A DNA stretch of 64,000 bases from Luteimonas rhizosphaerae (GCF_002849595.1 NZ_NRQR01000002.1:186001-250000); one strand, 5' to 3'. Shown: positions 27,364-37,362, numbered from the stretch's first letter. Notes: generated from the letters alone by a model not told the origin. Numbers and translations: made by a program.

Positions 27364-28014
27364 TCAGCGAGCCGGGACCACCTGGGCGAGCACGGCGACG
27401 TAGTGGCAGACGCTGCCGCCGATGCAGAACAGGTGCCAGATCGCGTGCGCGTAGGGAATCGAATCACGCATGTAGAAGAAGGTGCCGGCCGTGTAGAACA
27501 CGCCACCGGCGATGATCCAGCCCAGCGTCCAGGTATCGAGCGCAGCGGCGACCGGGCCGATCGCCAGGATCACCAGCCAGCCCATGGCGATGTAGATCGC
27601 CGTCGACAGGCCGCGGAAGCGGCCCGTGTAGAACAGCTTGAACACCACGCCGGCCAGCGCCAGCGTCCAGATCGCGGCGAACAGCGACCAGCCCAGCGTG
27701 CCGCGCAGGCCGATCAGCGTGAACGGCGTGTAGGTGCCGGCGATCAGCAGGTAGATCGCGCAATGGTCGAATACCTTGAGCCGGCCCTTGGCGACGGGAT
27801 GGCTGATCGAGTGGTAGAGCGTCGAGGCGACGTAGAGCATCAGCAGCGACACGCCGAACACGATCGACGCGACCAGCTGCCAGCCGTTGCCGTACAGCGC
27901 GGCGAGGGTGATCAGCACCGCGCCCGCGGCCAGTGCCGCGGCGGCGCCGAGGCCATGGGTCAGGGCACTCGCGAGTTCCTCGCGCCGGGCGCGCAGCGAG
28001 ATCGTGGACGTCAT
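27364..28014 (-). CDS. trhA: Hemolysin III family (PAQR-type) membrane protein
   Basis: The 216-residue protein has seven hydrophobic segments and the PAQR/hemolysin III signatures: EELASALTHGLGA at the start, STLYHSISH after helix 2, FDHCAIYLLIAGTYTPF, and IPYAHAIWHLFCIGGSVCHY near the end. The His, Asp and Ser residues form the presumed zinc site. In E. coli the homologue affects membrane energetics and lipid composition. It follows prfC by 85 bases on the same strand. Confidence 0.93.
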   Translation of the reverse strand: MTSTISLRARREELASALTHGLGAAAALAAGAVLITLAALYGNGWQLVASIVFGVSLLMLYVASTLYHSISHPVAKGRLKVFDHCAIYLLIAGTYTPFTLIGLRGTLGWSLFAAIWTLALAGVVFKLFYTGRFRGLSTAIYIAMGWLVILAIGPVAAALDTWTLGWIIAGGVFYTAGTFFYMRDSIPYAHAIWHLFCIGGSVCHYVAVLAQVVPAR

Positions 28015-28099
28015 GCAGGCAGGATCCGCGCAGGGGAATCGCGATTATGACGATGCGCCGCGGGTCTGTCAGAACGCGGCGTGCAATGCATCGTCCCGG

Positions 28100-29701
28100 T
28101 CAGCCGGCGCTGGCGTTGGCGTGCTCGCGCGTCGCCATGAAGGTCACGCCGGGTGCGCGCTCCTCGGCCAGCTGCAGGTTGACCCGGGTCGGCGCCAGGT
28201 AGACCAGCTGGTCTGCGGCGTCGTAGGCGAGGTGCATCGCGTGCTTGTCGCGGAACTCCTCCAGCTTCTTCGCGTCGTCGCAGCGGATCCAGCGGGCCGT
28301 CGTCACCTGCACCGGCTCGAAGCTCGCATCGACGCCGTACTCGTCCTTCAGCCGGTAGGCCACCACTTCGAACTGCAGCACGCCGACCGCGCCGAGGATC
28401 AGGTCGTTGCTCATCATCGGCTTGAAGAACTGGGTCGCGCCTTCCTCCGACAGCTGGGCCAGGCCCTTCTGCAGCTGCTTGAGCTTCAGCGGATCGCGCA
28501 GCCGCGCGCGGCGGAACAGCTCCGGCGCGAAGTTGGGAATACCGGTAAACGCGATCGCCTCGCCTTCGGTGAAGGTGTCGCCGATCGAGATCGTGCCGTG
28601 GTTGTGGATGCCGATGACGTCGCCCGGCCAGGCCTCGGCGGCGATCTCGCGGTCGCTGGCCATGAAGGTCAGCGCGTTGGCGAGCTTGTGCTCCTTGCCG
28701 GTGCGCACGTGGAAGGCCTTCATGCCGGCGACGAAGCGGCCGGAACAGACGCGCATGAAGGCCACGCGGTCGCGGTGCATCGGGTCCATGTTGGCCTGGA
28801 TCTTGAACACGAAGCCGCTGAGCTTCGGTTCCTCGGGGGCGACGTCGCGGGTCGTCGTGCCGCGCGCGCGGGGGGCCGGGGCGTGCTCGACGAAGAAGTC
28901 GAGCAGCGGCTGCACGCCGAAATTGTTGACGCCCGAGCCGAAGAACACCGGCGTCTGCCGCCCGGCGCGATAGGCCTCGAGATCGAAGGGGTGGCTCGCG
29001 CCCTGGACCAGTTCCAGTTCGTCGCGCAGGTCGGCCAGCATCGCCGCGCCGATCTTCTCGGCCAGGCCCGGTGCGTCGAGCGACGGAAAGATGGTCGAGT
29101 CCTGGCGGGTGAAGTTGCGGCCGGGTTCGTACAGGTGCACCTCGCCGGTCACCAGGTGAACCACGCCCTTGAGGCGCTGGCCCATGCCGATCGGCCAGGT
29201 CACCGGCGCGCACTGGATGCCGAGCACGCTTTCGACCTCGTCGAGCAAATCGATCGGCTCCTTGCCCTCGCGGTCGAGCTTGTTGATGAAGGTCATGATC
29301 GGCGTGTCGCGCATGCGGCACACCTCCATCAGCTTGATCGTGCGTTCCTCGACGCCCTTGGCGACGTCGATGACCATCAGCGCCGAGTCGACCGCGGTCA
29401 GCACGCGATAGGTGTCCTCGCCGAAGTCGGCGTGGCCGGGTGTGTCGAGCAGGTTGACGATGCGGCCCTCGTAGGGGAACTGCATCACCGAACTCGTCAC
29501 CGAGATGCCGCGCTCCTTCTCCAGCGCCATCCAGTCGGACGTCGCATGGCGTGCGGCCTTGCGGCCCTTGACCGAGCCGGCCATCTGGATCGCACCGCCG
29601 AACAGCAGCAGCTTTTCGGTCAGCGTGGTCTTGCCGGCGTCGGGATGCGAAATGATCGCGAACGTGCGGCGGCGGGCGGATTCGGTGGCGACGTCGGACA
29701 T
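28100..29701 (-). CDS. prfC: Peptide chain release factor 3 (GTPase)
   Basis: RF3 is a translational GTPase that removes RF1/RF2 from the ribosome after termination. The 533-residue protein has G1 [14 protein letters not shown] (residues 18-31), a switch region [21 protein letters not shown]3 DTPGHADF and G4 FINKLDRE, and the RF3 C-terminal domain. Length equals the E. coli protein within a few residues. ATG 29701 ([16 protein letters not shown]) is chosen over one four codons upstream because family members have a short N-terminus before RRTFAI. Confidence 0.97.
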   Translation of the reverse strand: MSDVATESARRRTFAIISHPDAGKTTLTEKLLLFGGAIQMAGSVKGRKAARHATSDWMALEKERGISVTSSVMQFPYEGRIVNLLDTPGHADFGEDTYRVLTAVDSALMVIDVAKGVEERTIKLMEVCRMRDTPIMTFINKLDREGKEPIDLLDEVESVLGIQCAPVTWPIGMGQRLKGVVHLVTGEVHLYEPGRNFTRQDSTIFPSLDAPGLAEKIGAAMLADLRDELELVQGASHPFDLEAYRAGRQTPVFFGSGVNNFGVQPLLDFFVEHAPAPRARGTTTRDVAPEEPKLSGFVFKIQANMDPMHRDRVAFMRVCSGRFVAGMKAFHVRTGKEHKLANALTFMASDREIAAEAWPGDVIGIHNHGTISIGDTFTEGEAIAFTGIPNFAPELFRRARLRDPLKLKQLQKGLAQLSEEGATQFFKPMMSNDLILGAVGVLQFEVVAYRLKDEYGVDASFEPVQVTTARWIRCDDAKKLEEFRDKHAMHLAYDAADQLVYLAPTRVNLQLAEERAPGVTFMATREHANASAG

Positions 29702-29786
29702 GCGGGCACGCACGCGTCCGCGTGCACTCCGTTGATTCGGGAAGCCCGGGATTATACGCGCCGGCTTCCGCGCGGCGTCCGGCCGG

Positions 29787-30692
29787 TCAGGGCGACGACG
29801 CGTCCGCCGCGGGCGGCAGGTCGAAGCGCAGGATGCCGCCGGGTCCGAACATCCGGAACGGCACCGAGACCAGGCGCAGCCCGTGGTTGGCCTGGAGGAC
29901 GAAATGCAGGTGCGGGCCGCTGCTGGCGCCGGTGTTGCCGGAGAACCCGATGACCGCGCCGCGCCGCACGCGGTCGCCGGGCGCGACCACGACGCCGCCG
30001 CGCTGCAGATGCGCGTACAGCGCCATCGTCCCGTCGTCGTGCAGGATGCGGATGAAGTTGGCGCGTTCCGCAGCGTCCGCGTGCTGCCCGCTGCCGAGGC
30101 GCGTGGTGCCCGCGACCCGCGCCTCGGCCTGCATCACCGTGCCGTCGCGTGCGGCAAGCACGGGCGTGCCCTCGTCTACGGCGAAGTCGACCGCATGGCG
30201 GTTCTCGTCATCGGCGTGGCTGACGCCGCCGCCGAAACCCTGGGTGACCCGCACCGGCGCATCGCGCAACGGGAACCGGTACTCGACGTCGCGCGGACGC
30301 GCGCCCGGCACGCCGGGGACGGCCTGCAGCCGCAACGTGGCACGTGACGTGTCGATGCCGGCTCCGGCGAGCAGTCGCGCCACGACCACGCTGCCGCGCG
30401 CCGGCACCGTGGCACGGGCGGGCAGGGCCGGCACGCTGCGGGGCGCGGTGGATCCCGATGCGAGCAACAGCACTTCGACGGGGCCCGCCAGCGGGTTGTC
30501 GGCGATCGCCAGCACGCCATCGTCGGTCGTCGCGAGGCGCAGGCGCACGCCTTGCGCGTGCATGTCCGCAGTGGCCGCGGCGCCTTGCCAGCCACCGGTC
30601 GACGGACTCTGCGCGGCCAGCGTGGCGGACAGCAGCAGCGTCGGCAGCAACGCGAACCGTGCGAGGGCGGCCGGCGGTGTCAGCCGGCGCAA
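29787..30692 (-). CDS. Secreted M23 family metallopeptidase
   Basis: M23 enzymes cleave peptidoglycan cross-links or pentaglycine using one zinc. From a TTG at 30692 the product has 301 residues and a clear signal peptide ([20 protein letters not shown]). The catalytic domain is near the C-terminus: [13 protein letters not shown] (HxxxD) and GPHLHFVLQ (HxH), with YAHLQ before it. No ATG or GTG fits; the TTG overlaps the stop of the upstream propeller lipoprotein gene by 13 bases, suggesting coupling. LysM or SH3b repeats are absent; an Ig-like beta domain precedes the peptidase. Confidence 0.85.
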   Translation of the reverse strand: MRRLTPPAALARFALLPTLLLSATLAAQSPSTGGWQGAAATADMHAQGVRLRLATTDDGVLAIADNPLAGPVEVLLLASGSTAPRSVPALPARATVPARGSVVVARLLAGAGIDTSRATLRLQAVPGVPGARPRDVEYRFPLRDAPVRVTQGFGGGVSHADDENRHAVDFAVDEGTPVLAARDGTVMQAEARVAGTTRLGSGQHADAAERANFIRILHDDGTMALYAHLQRGGVVVAPGDRVRRGAVIGFSGNTGASSGPHLHFVLQANHGLRLVSVPFRMFGPGGILRFDLPPAADASSP

Positions 30693-31783
30693 GCCGGATC
30701 CAGTTGCAGCGTCCGTGCGATTTCGGCCAGATCGAATGCGCCGATCGCACGGTCGTCGTGCACGGCATACAGCGCGCCGTGCGCGAAGCGGCGCGTGCCC
30801 GCCGCGTGCAGGACGATGCCGTCGGTGTAGGCGACCGCCGCGCCGGTGAACGCGCCGGCCGGCGCCAGCGTCTGCCGGTCGAAGAGGCGGAAGACCGTCA
30901 GCGGCCGCAGCTGGTCGGCGACGATCCAGTAGCCGCCATCGACGCTGCAGGCCCACAGCGCGATGCCTTCGGGCTCGGCGAGGAAACTGCCGCCGGGTAG
31001 ATCGTCGCCGGTGGGGCGTCCGGCCAGGTCGTAGCCACGCACGGTCGCGCCGTCGCGCAGGTCCTCATCCGCGATCAGCAGACGGTCGGCGCCCGCATCG
31101 CCGGCGATCGATTCGACGATGCGCAGCGCGGTCGCCGCGCGGGTGTCGCCGAAGGTGCCGAGCGCCTGTGCCTGCAGGGCGCCGTCGTCGTCCGGCGCGA
31201 CGCGATAGCGATGCACGCGGCGGTCGAGCTGGTCCAGCGGCGGCACCTGGCCGAAGTCCGGGCCGTCCATGAAGCTGTCCGTGACGTAGACCTCGACCGT
31301 GTCCGGTGCGGTCTCGTGCACCCAGAGCCCGTAGGGACTGCGCAGGGCGGGCCTGCCGAAGTCCAGGAGCGGCGCGAACGTCGGCAGCGCGAACACCTGC
31401 ACACGGCGGTTGTCGCGCTCCGACACGAACAGCTGGTCGCCGTGCACCGCCACGCCGTTCGGCCGGTCGAAGTCGCCGGGGGCTTCACCCGCGTTGCCGA
31501 CGGTGCGCAGCGGCGCGCCGGTGTCCGCATCGAACACCACGAGCTGATGGTCGAGCTTGGCGGTCGCGATCAGCCAGGTGGCGCCGTCGGGCGTCGGCCA
31601 GGTCGCGAGGGAATCGAGTTCCGCGCCGGGCAGGGCTGCGGTCACGAAGCGCTCGACGACGACCGGCAGGCCATCCGGCGTCGACGCCGTGGCAGGCGGC
31701 GACGGAGGAACGACGGGAGGCGTGGACGCGCAGCCGGCGGCGAGCGCCGCGACGACGAGAGCGGGAAACAGACGGTTCGACAT
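30680..31783 (-). CDS. Lipoprotein with a beta-propeller (phytase/NHL-like) domain
   Basis: The 367-residue protein has a lipobox (VAALAAGCAS) and a Pro-rich linker, so it is membrane-anchored and faces the periplasm or outside. The rest is built of repeated beta-blade motifs (VVFDADTGAPLRTVG, GVAVHGDQLFVSERDNRRVQVF, YWIVADQLRPLTVFRLFDR). Its closing segments (TDGIVL, GALYAVHDDRAIGAFDL) resemble beta-propeller phytases, though calcium-binding acidic residues cannot be mapped reliably. The 3' end overlaps the M23 gene by 13 bases. Confidence 0.8.
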   Translation of the reverse strand: MSNRLFPALVVAALAAGCASTPPVVPPSPPATASTPDGLPVVVERFVTAALPGAELDSLATWPTPDGATWLIATAKLDHQLVVFDADTGAPLRTVGNAGEAPGDFDRPNGVAVHGDQLFVSERDNRRVQVFALPTFAPLLDFGRPALRSPYGLWVHETAPDTVEVYVTDSFMDGPDFGQVPPLDQLDRRVHRYRVAPDDDGALQAQALGTFGDTRAATALRIVESIAGDAGADRLLIADEDLRDGATVRGYDLAGRPTGDDLPGGSFLAEPEGIALWACSVDGGYWIVADQLRPLTVFRLFDRQTLAPAGAFTGAAVAYTDGIVLHAAGTRRFAHGALYAVHDDRAIGAFDLAEIARTLQLDPACAG

Positions 31784-31874
31784 CGCGAAATTATGCCCAT
31801 CCGCTCGGAACCTCGGGCCGCGATCTTCGCAGTTACGGCTGAAATTATTTCATCGCTTCATCCGCATACAGCGA

Positions 31875-31903
31875 TTGACATCCCCGGAATGCGCTGGCAG
31901 TCT
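31875..31903 (+). promoter_or_regulatory. Probable promoter of the metX-metB-hom operon
   Basis: A perfect TTGACA (31875-31880) is followed after 17 bases by CAGTCT, a weak -10 (31898-31903). Transcription would begin just before the riboswitch aptamer at about 31913, as expected for a leader-controlled operon. Confidence 0.55.
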
Positions 31904-31912
31904 GCACGGCAT

Positions 31913-32037
31913 CCATCGAGACCGGCTGAGGGACAGGCCCGACGAAGCCGGGGCAACCTGATGGAGCCGCATCCACCGATGCCGGTTCCGTCGCGGTGCC
32001 AAGTCCTGCGGGGACCTGTGTGTCCACCGGAAGATGG
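31913..32037 (+). promoter_or_regulatory. SAM-I (S-box) riboswitch aptamer
   Basis: The conserved S-box blocks are in order: GAGGGACAGGCCCGACGAAG, then CCGGGGCAACC, a variable P3 arm, GGTGCCAAGTCCTGC, and GGAAGATGG. CCAT at 31913-31916 can pair with ATGG at 32034-32037 to close P1. The aptamer lies between a TTGACA promoter and metX, and SAM-I control of methionine genes is established. High SAM should lower expression of the three downstream genes. Confidence 0.93.
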
Positions 32038-32039
32038 TT

Positions 32040-32069
32040 GCAGCCCGACGCCTCCGCGCGTCGGGCTGC
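32040..32069 (+). terminator. Expression-platform hairpin of the SAM riboswitch
   Basis: Two base pairs after the aptamer lies a 12-bp perfect stem (GCAGCCCGACGC, 32040-32051, with 32058-32069; loop CTCCGC). It is in the right place for the regulated terminator, but ATCCGCC follows instead of a T tract. It may terminate weakly, with a factor, or act another way. Confidence 0.6.
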
Positions 32070-32137
32070 ATCCGCCGATCAGGCGTCTTCCGGCATTCCC
32101 CGCGGGCAGCGATGACTTCGCCCTATCGGACATCGCC

Positions 32138-33172
32138 ATGAGCCTCGTCGACACTGCTCCCCGCCTTTTCGAACCCGTTTGTGACGCCGCCTGGCACGCG
32201 GACGCTGCCGGCGATGCCGCGGCAGCGCCGACCGCAATGGACGCCATCCGCGGTCGCATCACGGTGACCCTGCCCCTGCGGCATGCCGGGCCCCGCCCCC
32301 TGACGCTCGCCTACGAACTGCGCGGCGCAGCCGGCGCGCCGGTGGTCTTCGTCGCCGGCGGCATTTCCGCGCACCGGCACCTGGCGTCCAGCGGGGCGTT
32401 TCCGGAGGCGGGCTGGGCCGAACACCTGGTCGGCCCGGCGCGGGCCCTCGATCCGACGCGACTGCGCCTGCTGGCGTTCGACTATGTCGGCGCCGACGGT
32501 GCGCTCGATGCGCCGATCGACACCGCGGACCAGGCCGACGCGATCGCCGCGTTGCTCGAGGCGCTGGGCATCGAACAGTTGGCGGCCTTCGTCGGCTATT
32601 CCTACGGTGCGCTGGTCGGCCTGCAGGTCGCCGCGCGGCATCCCGCGCGCCTGGCTGCGCTGGTCGCGGTCAGCGGCGCGCATCGCGCGCATCCCTATGC
32701 CGCCGCGTGGCGCGCGCTGCAACGCAAGGCGGTCGCGCTCGGCGAGCTGCAATGCGCGGACGGGCAGGGCCTGTCGCTGGCGCGCCAGTTCGCGATGCTG
32801 AGCTACCGCACGCCGGAGGAATTCGCCGAGCGCTTCGACGCCGCGCCGGTCGTCGTCAACGGCCAGATCCGGGTCGCCGCCGAGGATTACCTCGACGCTG
32901 CCGGGGCGCGTTATGTCGCGCGGACCTCGGTCACTGCATGGAAGCGCCTGTCGGAATCGATCGACCTGCACCGCGTCGAGCCGGCCGCCATCCGCACGCC
33001 GACCACCGTGGTCGCCCTGGCCGACGCGGTGACGCTGCTCGAAGGCCTGGGTCCGGCCGGCCGGCTGCGCGTGCTGCGCTCGCCCTACGGGCACGACGCC
33101 TTCCTCAAGGAAACCGACCGCATCGATGCCGTCCTGGCGACGGCGCTGCAGCACACAGGAGATCGCACATGA
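32138..33172 (+). CDS. metX: Homoserine O-acyltransferase, MetX-type alpha/beta hydrolase
   Basis: MetX activates homoserine with an acyl group (succinyl or acetyl) as the first committed step to methionine. The 344-residue protein is an alpha/beta hydrolase with nucleophile elbow FVGYSYGALVG (GxSxG), a late acid residue in VVALADAVTLLE and the family-typical SPYGHDAFLKE with the catalytic His. It belongs to the shorter xanthomonad type; donor preference cannot be read here. Start: ATG 32138 gives about 33 extra residues before MDAIRGRITVTLPLRHAG (ATG 32237), which is also possible, as neither has a clear ribosome site. Its stop overlaps metB by ATGA; the SAM-I riboswitch lies upstream. Confidence 0.88.
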   Translation: MSLVDTAPRLFEPVCDAAWHADAAGDAAAAPTAMDAIRGRITVTLPLRHAGPRPLTLAYELRGAAGAPVVFVAGGISAHRHLASSGAFPEAGWAEHLVGPARALDPTRLRLLAFDYVGADGALDAPIDTADQADAIAALLEALGIEQLAAFVGYSYGALVGLQVAARHPARLAALVAVSGAHRAHPYAAAWRALQRKAVALGELQCADGQGLSLARQFAMLSYRTPEEFAERFDAAPVVVNGQIRVAAEDYLDAAGARYVARTSVTAWKRLSESIDLHRVEPAAIRTPTTVVALADAVTLLEGLGPAGRLRVLRSPYGHDAFLKETDRIDAVLATALQHTGDRT

Positions 33173-34419
33173 GCCACCACGACGAGAACACCACGGCCAG
33201 GCTGTGTCGCCCCGCGACGCGCGCGGTCCGCGCCGGCATCGATCGCGATCCCGCCTTCGGCGCGGTGACGCCGCCGCTGGTGCTGTCGAGCAACTTCAGC
33301 TTCGCCGGCTTCGGCGAGAAGCGGCAGTACGACTACACCCGCAGCGGCAATCCGACGCGCGACCTGCTGGGCGATGCGCTGGCGCAGCTCGAGGGCGGCG
33401 CCGGCGGCGTGATCACGCCGACCGGCATGGCCGCGATCACCCTGGTGCTCAACGCGCTGCTGTCGCCCGGGGACCGGCTGGTCGTGCCGCACGATGCCTA
33501 CGGTGGCAGCTGGCGCCTGTTCGACGCGCTCGCACGCAAGGGGCATTTCGAACTGGTTACCGCGGACCTGACCGACCCGCGCGCGCTGGCCGATGCGCTG
33601 GCGCAATCGCCGCGCGTAGTGCTGATCGAGACCCCGTCCAACCCGCTGTTGCGCGTGACCGACCTGCGTTTCGTCATCGAAGCCGCGCATCGGGCCGGCG
33701 CCCTGGCGATCGTCGACAACACCTTCCTGTCGCCGGCGCTGCAGACGCCGATCGCGTTCGGCGCCGATGTCGTGGTGCATTCGACGACCAAGTACATCAA
33801 CGGCCACAGCGACGTGGTCGGCGGCGCGGTGATCGCCAAGGATCCCGAGCTGCACACGCAACTGGCGTGGTGGGCGAATGCGCTCGGGATCACGGGCGCG
33901 CCGTTCGACAGCTTCCTGACGCTGCGTGGCCTGCGCACGCTGGACGCGCGGCTGCGCGTGCACCAGGAAAACACCGCCGGCATCGTCGCGCTGCTGGATG
34001 CGCACCCCGCGGTCGCGACCGTGCATTACCCGGGCCTGCCGTCGCACCCCGGTCACGCGGTCGCCGCGCGCCAGCAGTCGGGCTTCGGCGCGATGCTGTC
34101 GTTCGAGCTGCAGGTGCCCGATGGCGTGGCGCAGGTGGACGTGGTCCGCGCGTTCGTCGATGGCCTGCAGCAGTTCACGCTGGCCGAGTCGCTGGGCGGC
34201 GTCGAAAGCCTGATCGCGCACCCGGCGACGATGACCCATGCGGCGATGAGCCCCGCCGCCCGCGCGGCCGCGGGCATTTCGGACGGCCTGCTGCGGTTGT
34301 CGGTCGGGATCGAAGCGCTGGACGACCTGCAGGAGGACATCGCGGCTGCGCTCGACCGGGCCACGGCTGTCATCGACGCGCAGGCCGATGCCGCGCAGCG
34401 CCGCCGGGTGGACGCATGA
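33169..34419 (+). CDS. metB: Cystathionine gamma-synthase-type PLP enzyme
   Basis: MetB condenses O-acylhomoserine with cysteine to cystathionine. The 416-residue protein has the Cys/Met-metabolism PLP fold with YDYTRSGNPTRDLLGDALAQ near residue 55, IETPSNPLLRVTD near 155 and the PLP lysine K208 in HSTTKYINGHSDVVGG. A late ESLGGVESLIAHPATMTHA segment is typical. Sequence alone does not fully separate gamma-synthase from O-acylhomoserine sulfhydrylase, but the metX-metB-hom order supports metB. It overlaps metX and hom by ATGA, so the three are tightly coupled. Confidence 0.92.
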   Translation: MSHHDENTTARLCRPATRAVRAGIDRDPAFGAVTPPLVLSSNFSFAGFGEKRQYDYTRSGNPTRDLLGDALAQLEGGAGGVITPTGMAAITLVLNALLSPGDRLVVPHDAYGGSWRLFDALARKGHFELVTADLTDPRALADALAQSPRVVLIETPSNPLLRVTDLRFVIEAAHRAGALAIVDNTFLSPALQTPIAFGADVVVHSTTKYINGHSDVVGGAVIAKDPELHTQLAWWANALGITGAPFDSFLTLRGLRTLDARLRVHQENTAGIVALLDAHPAVATVHYPGLPSHPGHAVAARQQSGFGAMLSFELQVPDGVAQVDVVRAFVDGLQQFTLAESLGGVESLIAHPATMTHAAMSPAARAAAGISDGLLRLSVGIEALDDLQEDIAAALDRATAVIDAQADAAQRRRVDA

Positions 34420-35501
34420 GCACCGTCGTGTCCCTGCACCAGCGCACGCGCGCGCAGCCGCAGCCGGCACGCCTGGCCCTGCTCGGCACCGGCACCGTCG
34501 GCAGCGCCTTCGTCGCGCGCTATGCCAGCCTGGCCGCGCAGGGCATCGCGCTGCCGGCGGTGTCGTGGATCTGCAATTCGCGCACCCAGATCGCCGGTGG
34601 CGACGATCTGGCGCACGTGCTGCGGCAGGCGCGCGACGCGGCCCGACGGCGCAGCGGCTTTCCGCCGTGGGCGGAGGGCGAAAGTCCGCGGCCCGGCGAC
34701 ATCGTCGTCGACGCGACTGCGAGTGAAACGGTCGCCGACTGGCATCCCGAATGGCTGTCGCGCGGCATCCACGTGGTCACCGCCAACAAGCTCGGCGTCG
34801 GCGGCGATCTCGGCCGGGCCCAGGCGATCGGCGATGCGGTGCGCGAGGTCGGCAGCCGCTACGGCGACAGCGCGACGGTCGGTGCCGGCCTGCCGCTGCT
34901 GCGCAGCCTGCGTGCGCTGGTCGACGGCGGCGACCGGATCCACGCAATCGAAGGCGTGCTGTCGGGGTCGCTGGCGTGGCTGTTCGGACGCTTCGATGGA
35001 ACGCGCCCGTTCTCCGATCTGATCGTCGAGGCGCGCGACGCCGGCTATACCGAGCCGGATCCGCGGCTCGACCTGTCCGGCGAAGACGTGCGCCGCAAGC
35101 TGCTGATCCTGGCGCGCGCCGCCGGGTTCGCGGTGCCGGGCCACGAGGTCCGCGTGGCCTCCCTGGTGCCGGCCGCGCTCGCGGACCTCCCGGCCGAGGC
35201 GCTCGACGGACGCTGGGGCGCGCTCGATGCCGACCTCGCGCAGCGACGTGCGGACGCCGCGGCCCGTGGCGAGGTGCTGCGCTTCGTCGCCCGCTTCGAG
35301 GCCGGCGGCGAGGCACAGGTCGGTCTGCGTGCGTTGCCGGCCGACCATCCGATGGCCGCGGGCGCGGGAACCGACAACCGGGTCGCGATCCACAGCGACC
35401 GCTACCACGCGCAGCCGCTGGTCATCCAGGGCCCCGGCGCGGGCGCCGACGTCACGGCAGCGGCACTGCTCGACGACGTGCTGGCGATCGCCCCGCGCTG
35501 A
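34416..35501 (+). CDS. hom: Homoserine dehydrogenase (monofunctional, no ACT domain)
   Basis: This enzyme reduces aspartate semialdehyde to homoserine, the substrate of MetX. The 361-residue protein has an N-terminal Rossmann motif RLALLGTGTVGSAFVARY (near residue 20), the VVTANKLGVGGDL and YGDSATVGAGLPLLRSLRAL segments that contact substrate, and the GVLSGSLAWLF region. It lacks the aspartokinase fusion of ThrA/MetL and the C-terminal ACT domain of stand-alone Hom, so threonine feedback is not expected through that route. It overlaps metB by ATGA and is under the SAM riboswitch, which ties homoserine supply to methionine need. Confidence 0.93.
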   Translation: MSTVVSLHQRTRAQPQPARLALLGTGTVGSAFVARYASLAAQGIALPAVSWICNSRTQIAGGDDLAHVLRQARDAARRRSGFPPWAEGESPRPGDIVVDATASETVADWHPEWLSRGIHVVTANKLGVGGDLGRAQAIGDAVREVGSRYGDSATVGAGLPLLRSLRALVDGGDRIHAIEGVLSGSLAWLFGRFDGTRPFSDLIVEARDAGYTEPDPRLDLSGEDVRRKLLILARAAGFAVPGHEVRVASLVPAALADLPAEALDGRWGALDADLAQRRADAAARGEVLRFVARFEAGGEAQVGLRALPADHPMAAGAGTDNRVAIHSDRYHAQPLVIQGPGAGADVTAAALLDDVLAIAPR

Positions 35502-35542
35502 GCGCAGCCGCCGCGTCCGGGCCGGAGACGGCCCGCGTCGGC

Positions 35543-35926
35543 TCAGCCGTCGTTGCCCTGCGACGCTGCGCGCGTGCGTGCGGTCCAGGGCAGGCGGCCC
35601 TCGATCTCCAGGTGCAGCGCGAACACCAGGAAGCTGCGGATCAGCACCATGATCGCCAGCTTCAGCAGGCTGTCGAGGCTGTACTCGACGACGATCGTGC
35701 GGATGATGTCGGCGGCGACGAGGAACTCCAGCCCCAGGATCAGCCCGCGGACGCTGTGCCGGCGGTAGGCGACATAGGCGCGATGGCCGCCGGCGCGGCG
35801 CAGTTCGACGGGCCAGCGCAGGGTCGCGAACACGAAGCCGCCGAGGATCACCGCGACCCCCAGCAACTCCAGCGCCTGGATGCTCCAGCCGACCATCGTC
35901 ACCAGCGGTTCGCCGAGCGTCACCAT
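35543..35926 (-). CDS. DUF1622 family membrane protein
   Basis: The 127-residue product has three hydrophobic helices and the DUF1622 hallmarks GLILGLEFLVAADIIRTIVV and IRSFLVFALHLEIEGRLPW. The function of the family is not known. It follows sdaA by four bases on the same strand, so the two are probably co-transcribed, though no metabolic link is obvious. Confidence 0.88.
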   Translation of the reverse strand: MVTLGEPLVTMVGWSIQALELLGVAVILGGFVFATLRWPVELRRAGGHRAYVAYRRHSVRGLILGLEFLVAADIIRTIVVEYSLDSLLKLAIMVLIRSFLVFALHLEIEGRLPWTARTRAASQGNDG

Positions 35927-35930
35927 TGCC

Positions 35931-37313
35931 TCAGCACTCGATGACGTTGACTGCCAGACCGCCGCGCGAGGTTTCCTTGTACTTGTCGCGCATGTCGCGG
36001 CCGGTGTCGCGCATCGTGCGGATCACCTTGTCGAGGCTGACTTTGTGCTTGCCGTCGCCGCGGAACGCCATGCGCGAGGCGTTGATCGCCTTGACCGCGC
36101 CCATCGCGTTGCGCTCGATGCACGGGATCTGCACCAGGCCGCCGATCGGATCGCAGGTCAGGCCGAGGTTGTGTTCCATGCCGATCTCGGCCGCGTTCTC
36201 GATCTGGCTCGGCGTGCCGCCGAGCGCGGCGGTCAGGCCGGCGGCGGCCATCGAACAGGCCACGCCCACCTCGCCCTGGCAGCCGACTTCCGCGCCCGAG
36301 ATGCTGGCGTTCTCCTTGTAGAGGATGCCGACGGCGGACGCGGTGAGCAGGAAATCGAAGATGCCCTGCTCGGTGGAATTCGGGCAGAAGCGGTCGTAGT
36401 AGTGCAGCACCGCGGGCAGGATGCCGGCCGCGCCATTGGTCGGCGCGGTGACGACGCGGCCACCGGCGGCATTCTCTTCGTTGACCGCGAGCGCGTAGAG
36501 GTTCACCCAGTCGAGCACCGTCAGCGGATCGCGCATGCCGGCTTCGGGCTTGGACGAGAGCTCGGCATGCAGCGCGGGCGCGCGGCGGGTGACATGCAGG
36601 CCGCCGGGCAGGGTGCCGGTCTGGCGGATGCCGCGCGCGACGCAGGACTGCATCGCCGCCCACAGTTCGCGCAGGCCGTCGCGGATCTCGTCCTCGCTGC
36701 GCCACACCTTCTCGTTCTCCAGCATCAGCCTGGCGATGCTCAGGCCGTGCGTGTTCGCCTGCGCGATCAGCTCGTCGCCGCTGGAGAACGGATAGGGCAC
36801 GTCGGTGGTGTCGGCGACGATGCGGTCTTCGGCCGCCTCGTCCTCGTTGACCACGAAGCCGCCGCCGACCGAGTAATAGTCGCGCGTCGCGATGACCGCG
36901 CCGTCGGCGTCGTAGGCGGTGAAGCGCATGCCGTTGGTGTGGAAGGGCAGCTTCTGGCGCTTGTTCATCACCAGATCGGATTTTTCGTCGAAGGCGATCT
37001 CGTGCGTGCCGCCGAGCCGGATGCGCTTGTCACCGCGGATGCGGATCAACGCATCGGGAATGATGTCCGGGTCGATCTGGTTCGGCATGTGGCCTTCGAG
37101 GCCCATCATCACGGCCTTGTCGGTGCCGTGGCCGCGACCGGTCAGAGCCAGCGAGCCGAACACCTCGGCGCGCACGCGGCACACATCGTCCATCCGCCCG
37201 GGCACTTCGAGCCAGCGGCGCACGAAACGCGCGCCCGCGCGCATCGGCCCGACGGTGTGCGAGGAACTCGGCCCGATGCCGATCTTGTAGAGGTCGAACG
37301 TGCTGACTGCCAT
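35931..37313 (-). CDS. sdaA: L-serine ammonia-lyase (iron-sulfur type)
   Basis: SdaA deaminates L-serine to pyruvate and ammonia with a 4Fe-4S cluster. The 460-residue protein has the N-terminal [16 protein letters not shown] motif, and the cluster cysteines are in view in [19 protein letters not shown] and [19 protein letters not shown]. Length is that of single-chain gammaproteobacterial enzymes. Start [19 protein letters not shown] is canonical. It diverges from the glutaredoxin-fusion gene by 49 bases. Together with gcvTH it gives the window two glycine/serine catabolic entry points, though they are far apart. Confidence 0.96.
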   Translation of the reverse strand: MAVSTFDLYKIGIGPSSSHTVGPMRAGARFVRRWLEVPGRMDDVCRVRAEVFGSLALTGRGHGTDKAVMMGLEGHMPNQIDPDIIPDALIRIRGDKRIRLGGTHEIAFDEKSDLVMNKRQKLPFHTNGMRFTAYDADGAVIATRDYYSVGGGFVVNEDEAAEDRIVADTTDVPYPFSSGDELIAQANTHGLSIARLMLENEKVWRSEDEIRDGLRELWAAMQSCVARGIRQTGTLPGGLHVTRRAPALHAELSSKPEAGMRDPLTVLDWVNLYALAVNEENAAGGRVVTAPTNGAAGILPAVLHYYDRFCPNSTEQGIFDFLLTASAVGILYKENASISGAEVGCQGEVGVACSMAAAGLTAALGGTPSQIENAAEIGMEHNLGLTCDPIGGLVQIPCIERNAMGAVKAINASRMAFRGDGKHKVSLDKVIRTMRDTGRDMRDKYKETSRGGLAVNVIEC

Positions 37314-37362
37314 GTGGCTATTCTACGGGCCAGCCCTGCACTCCCGCCTGACGCGTTGCGGC

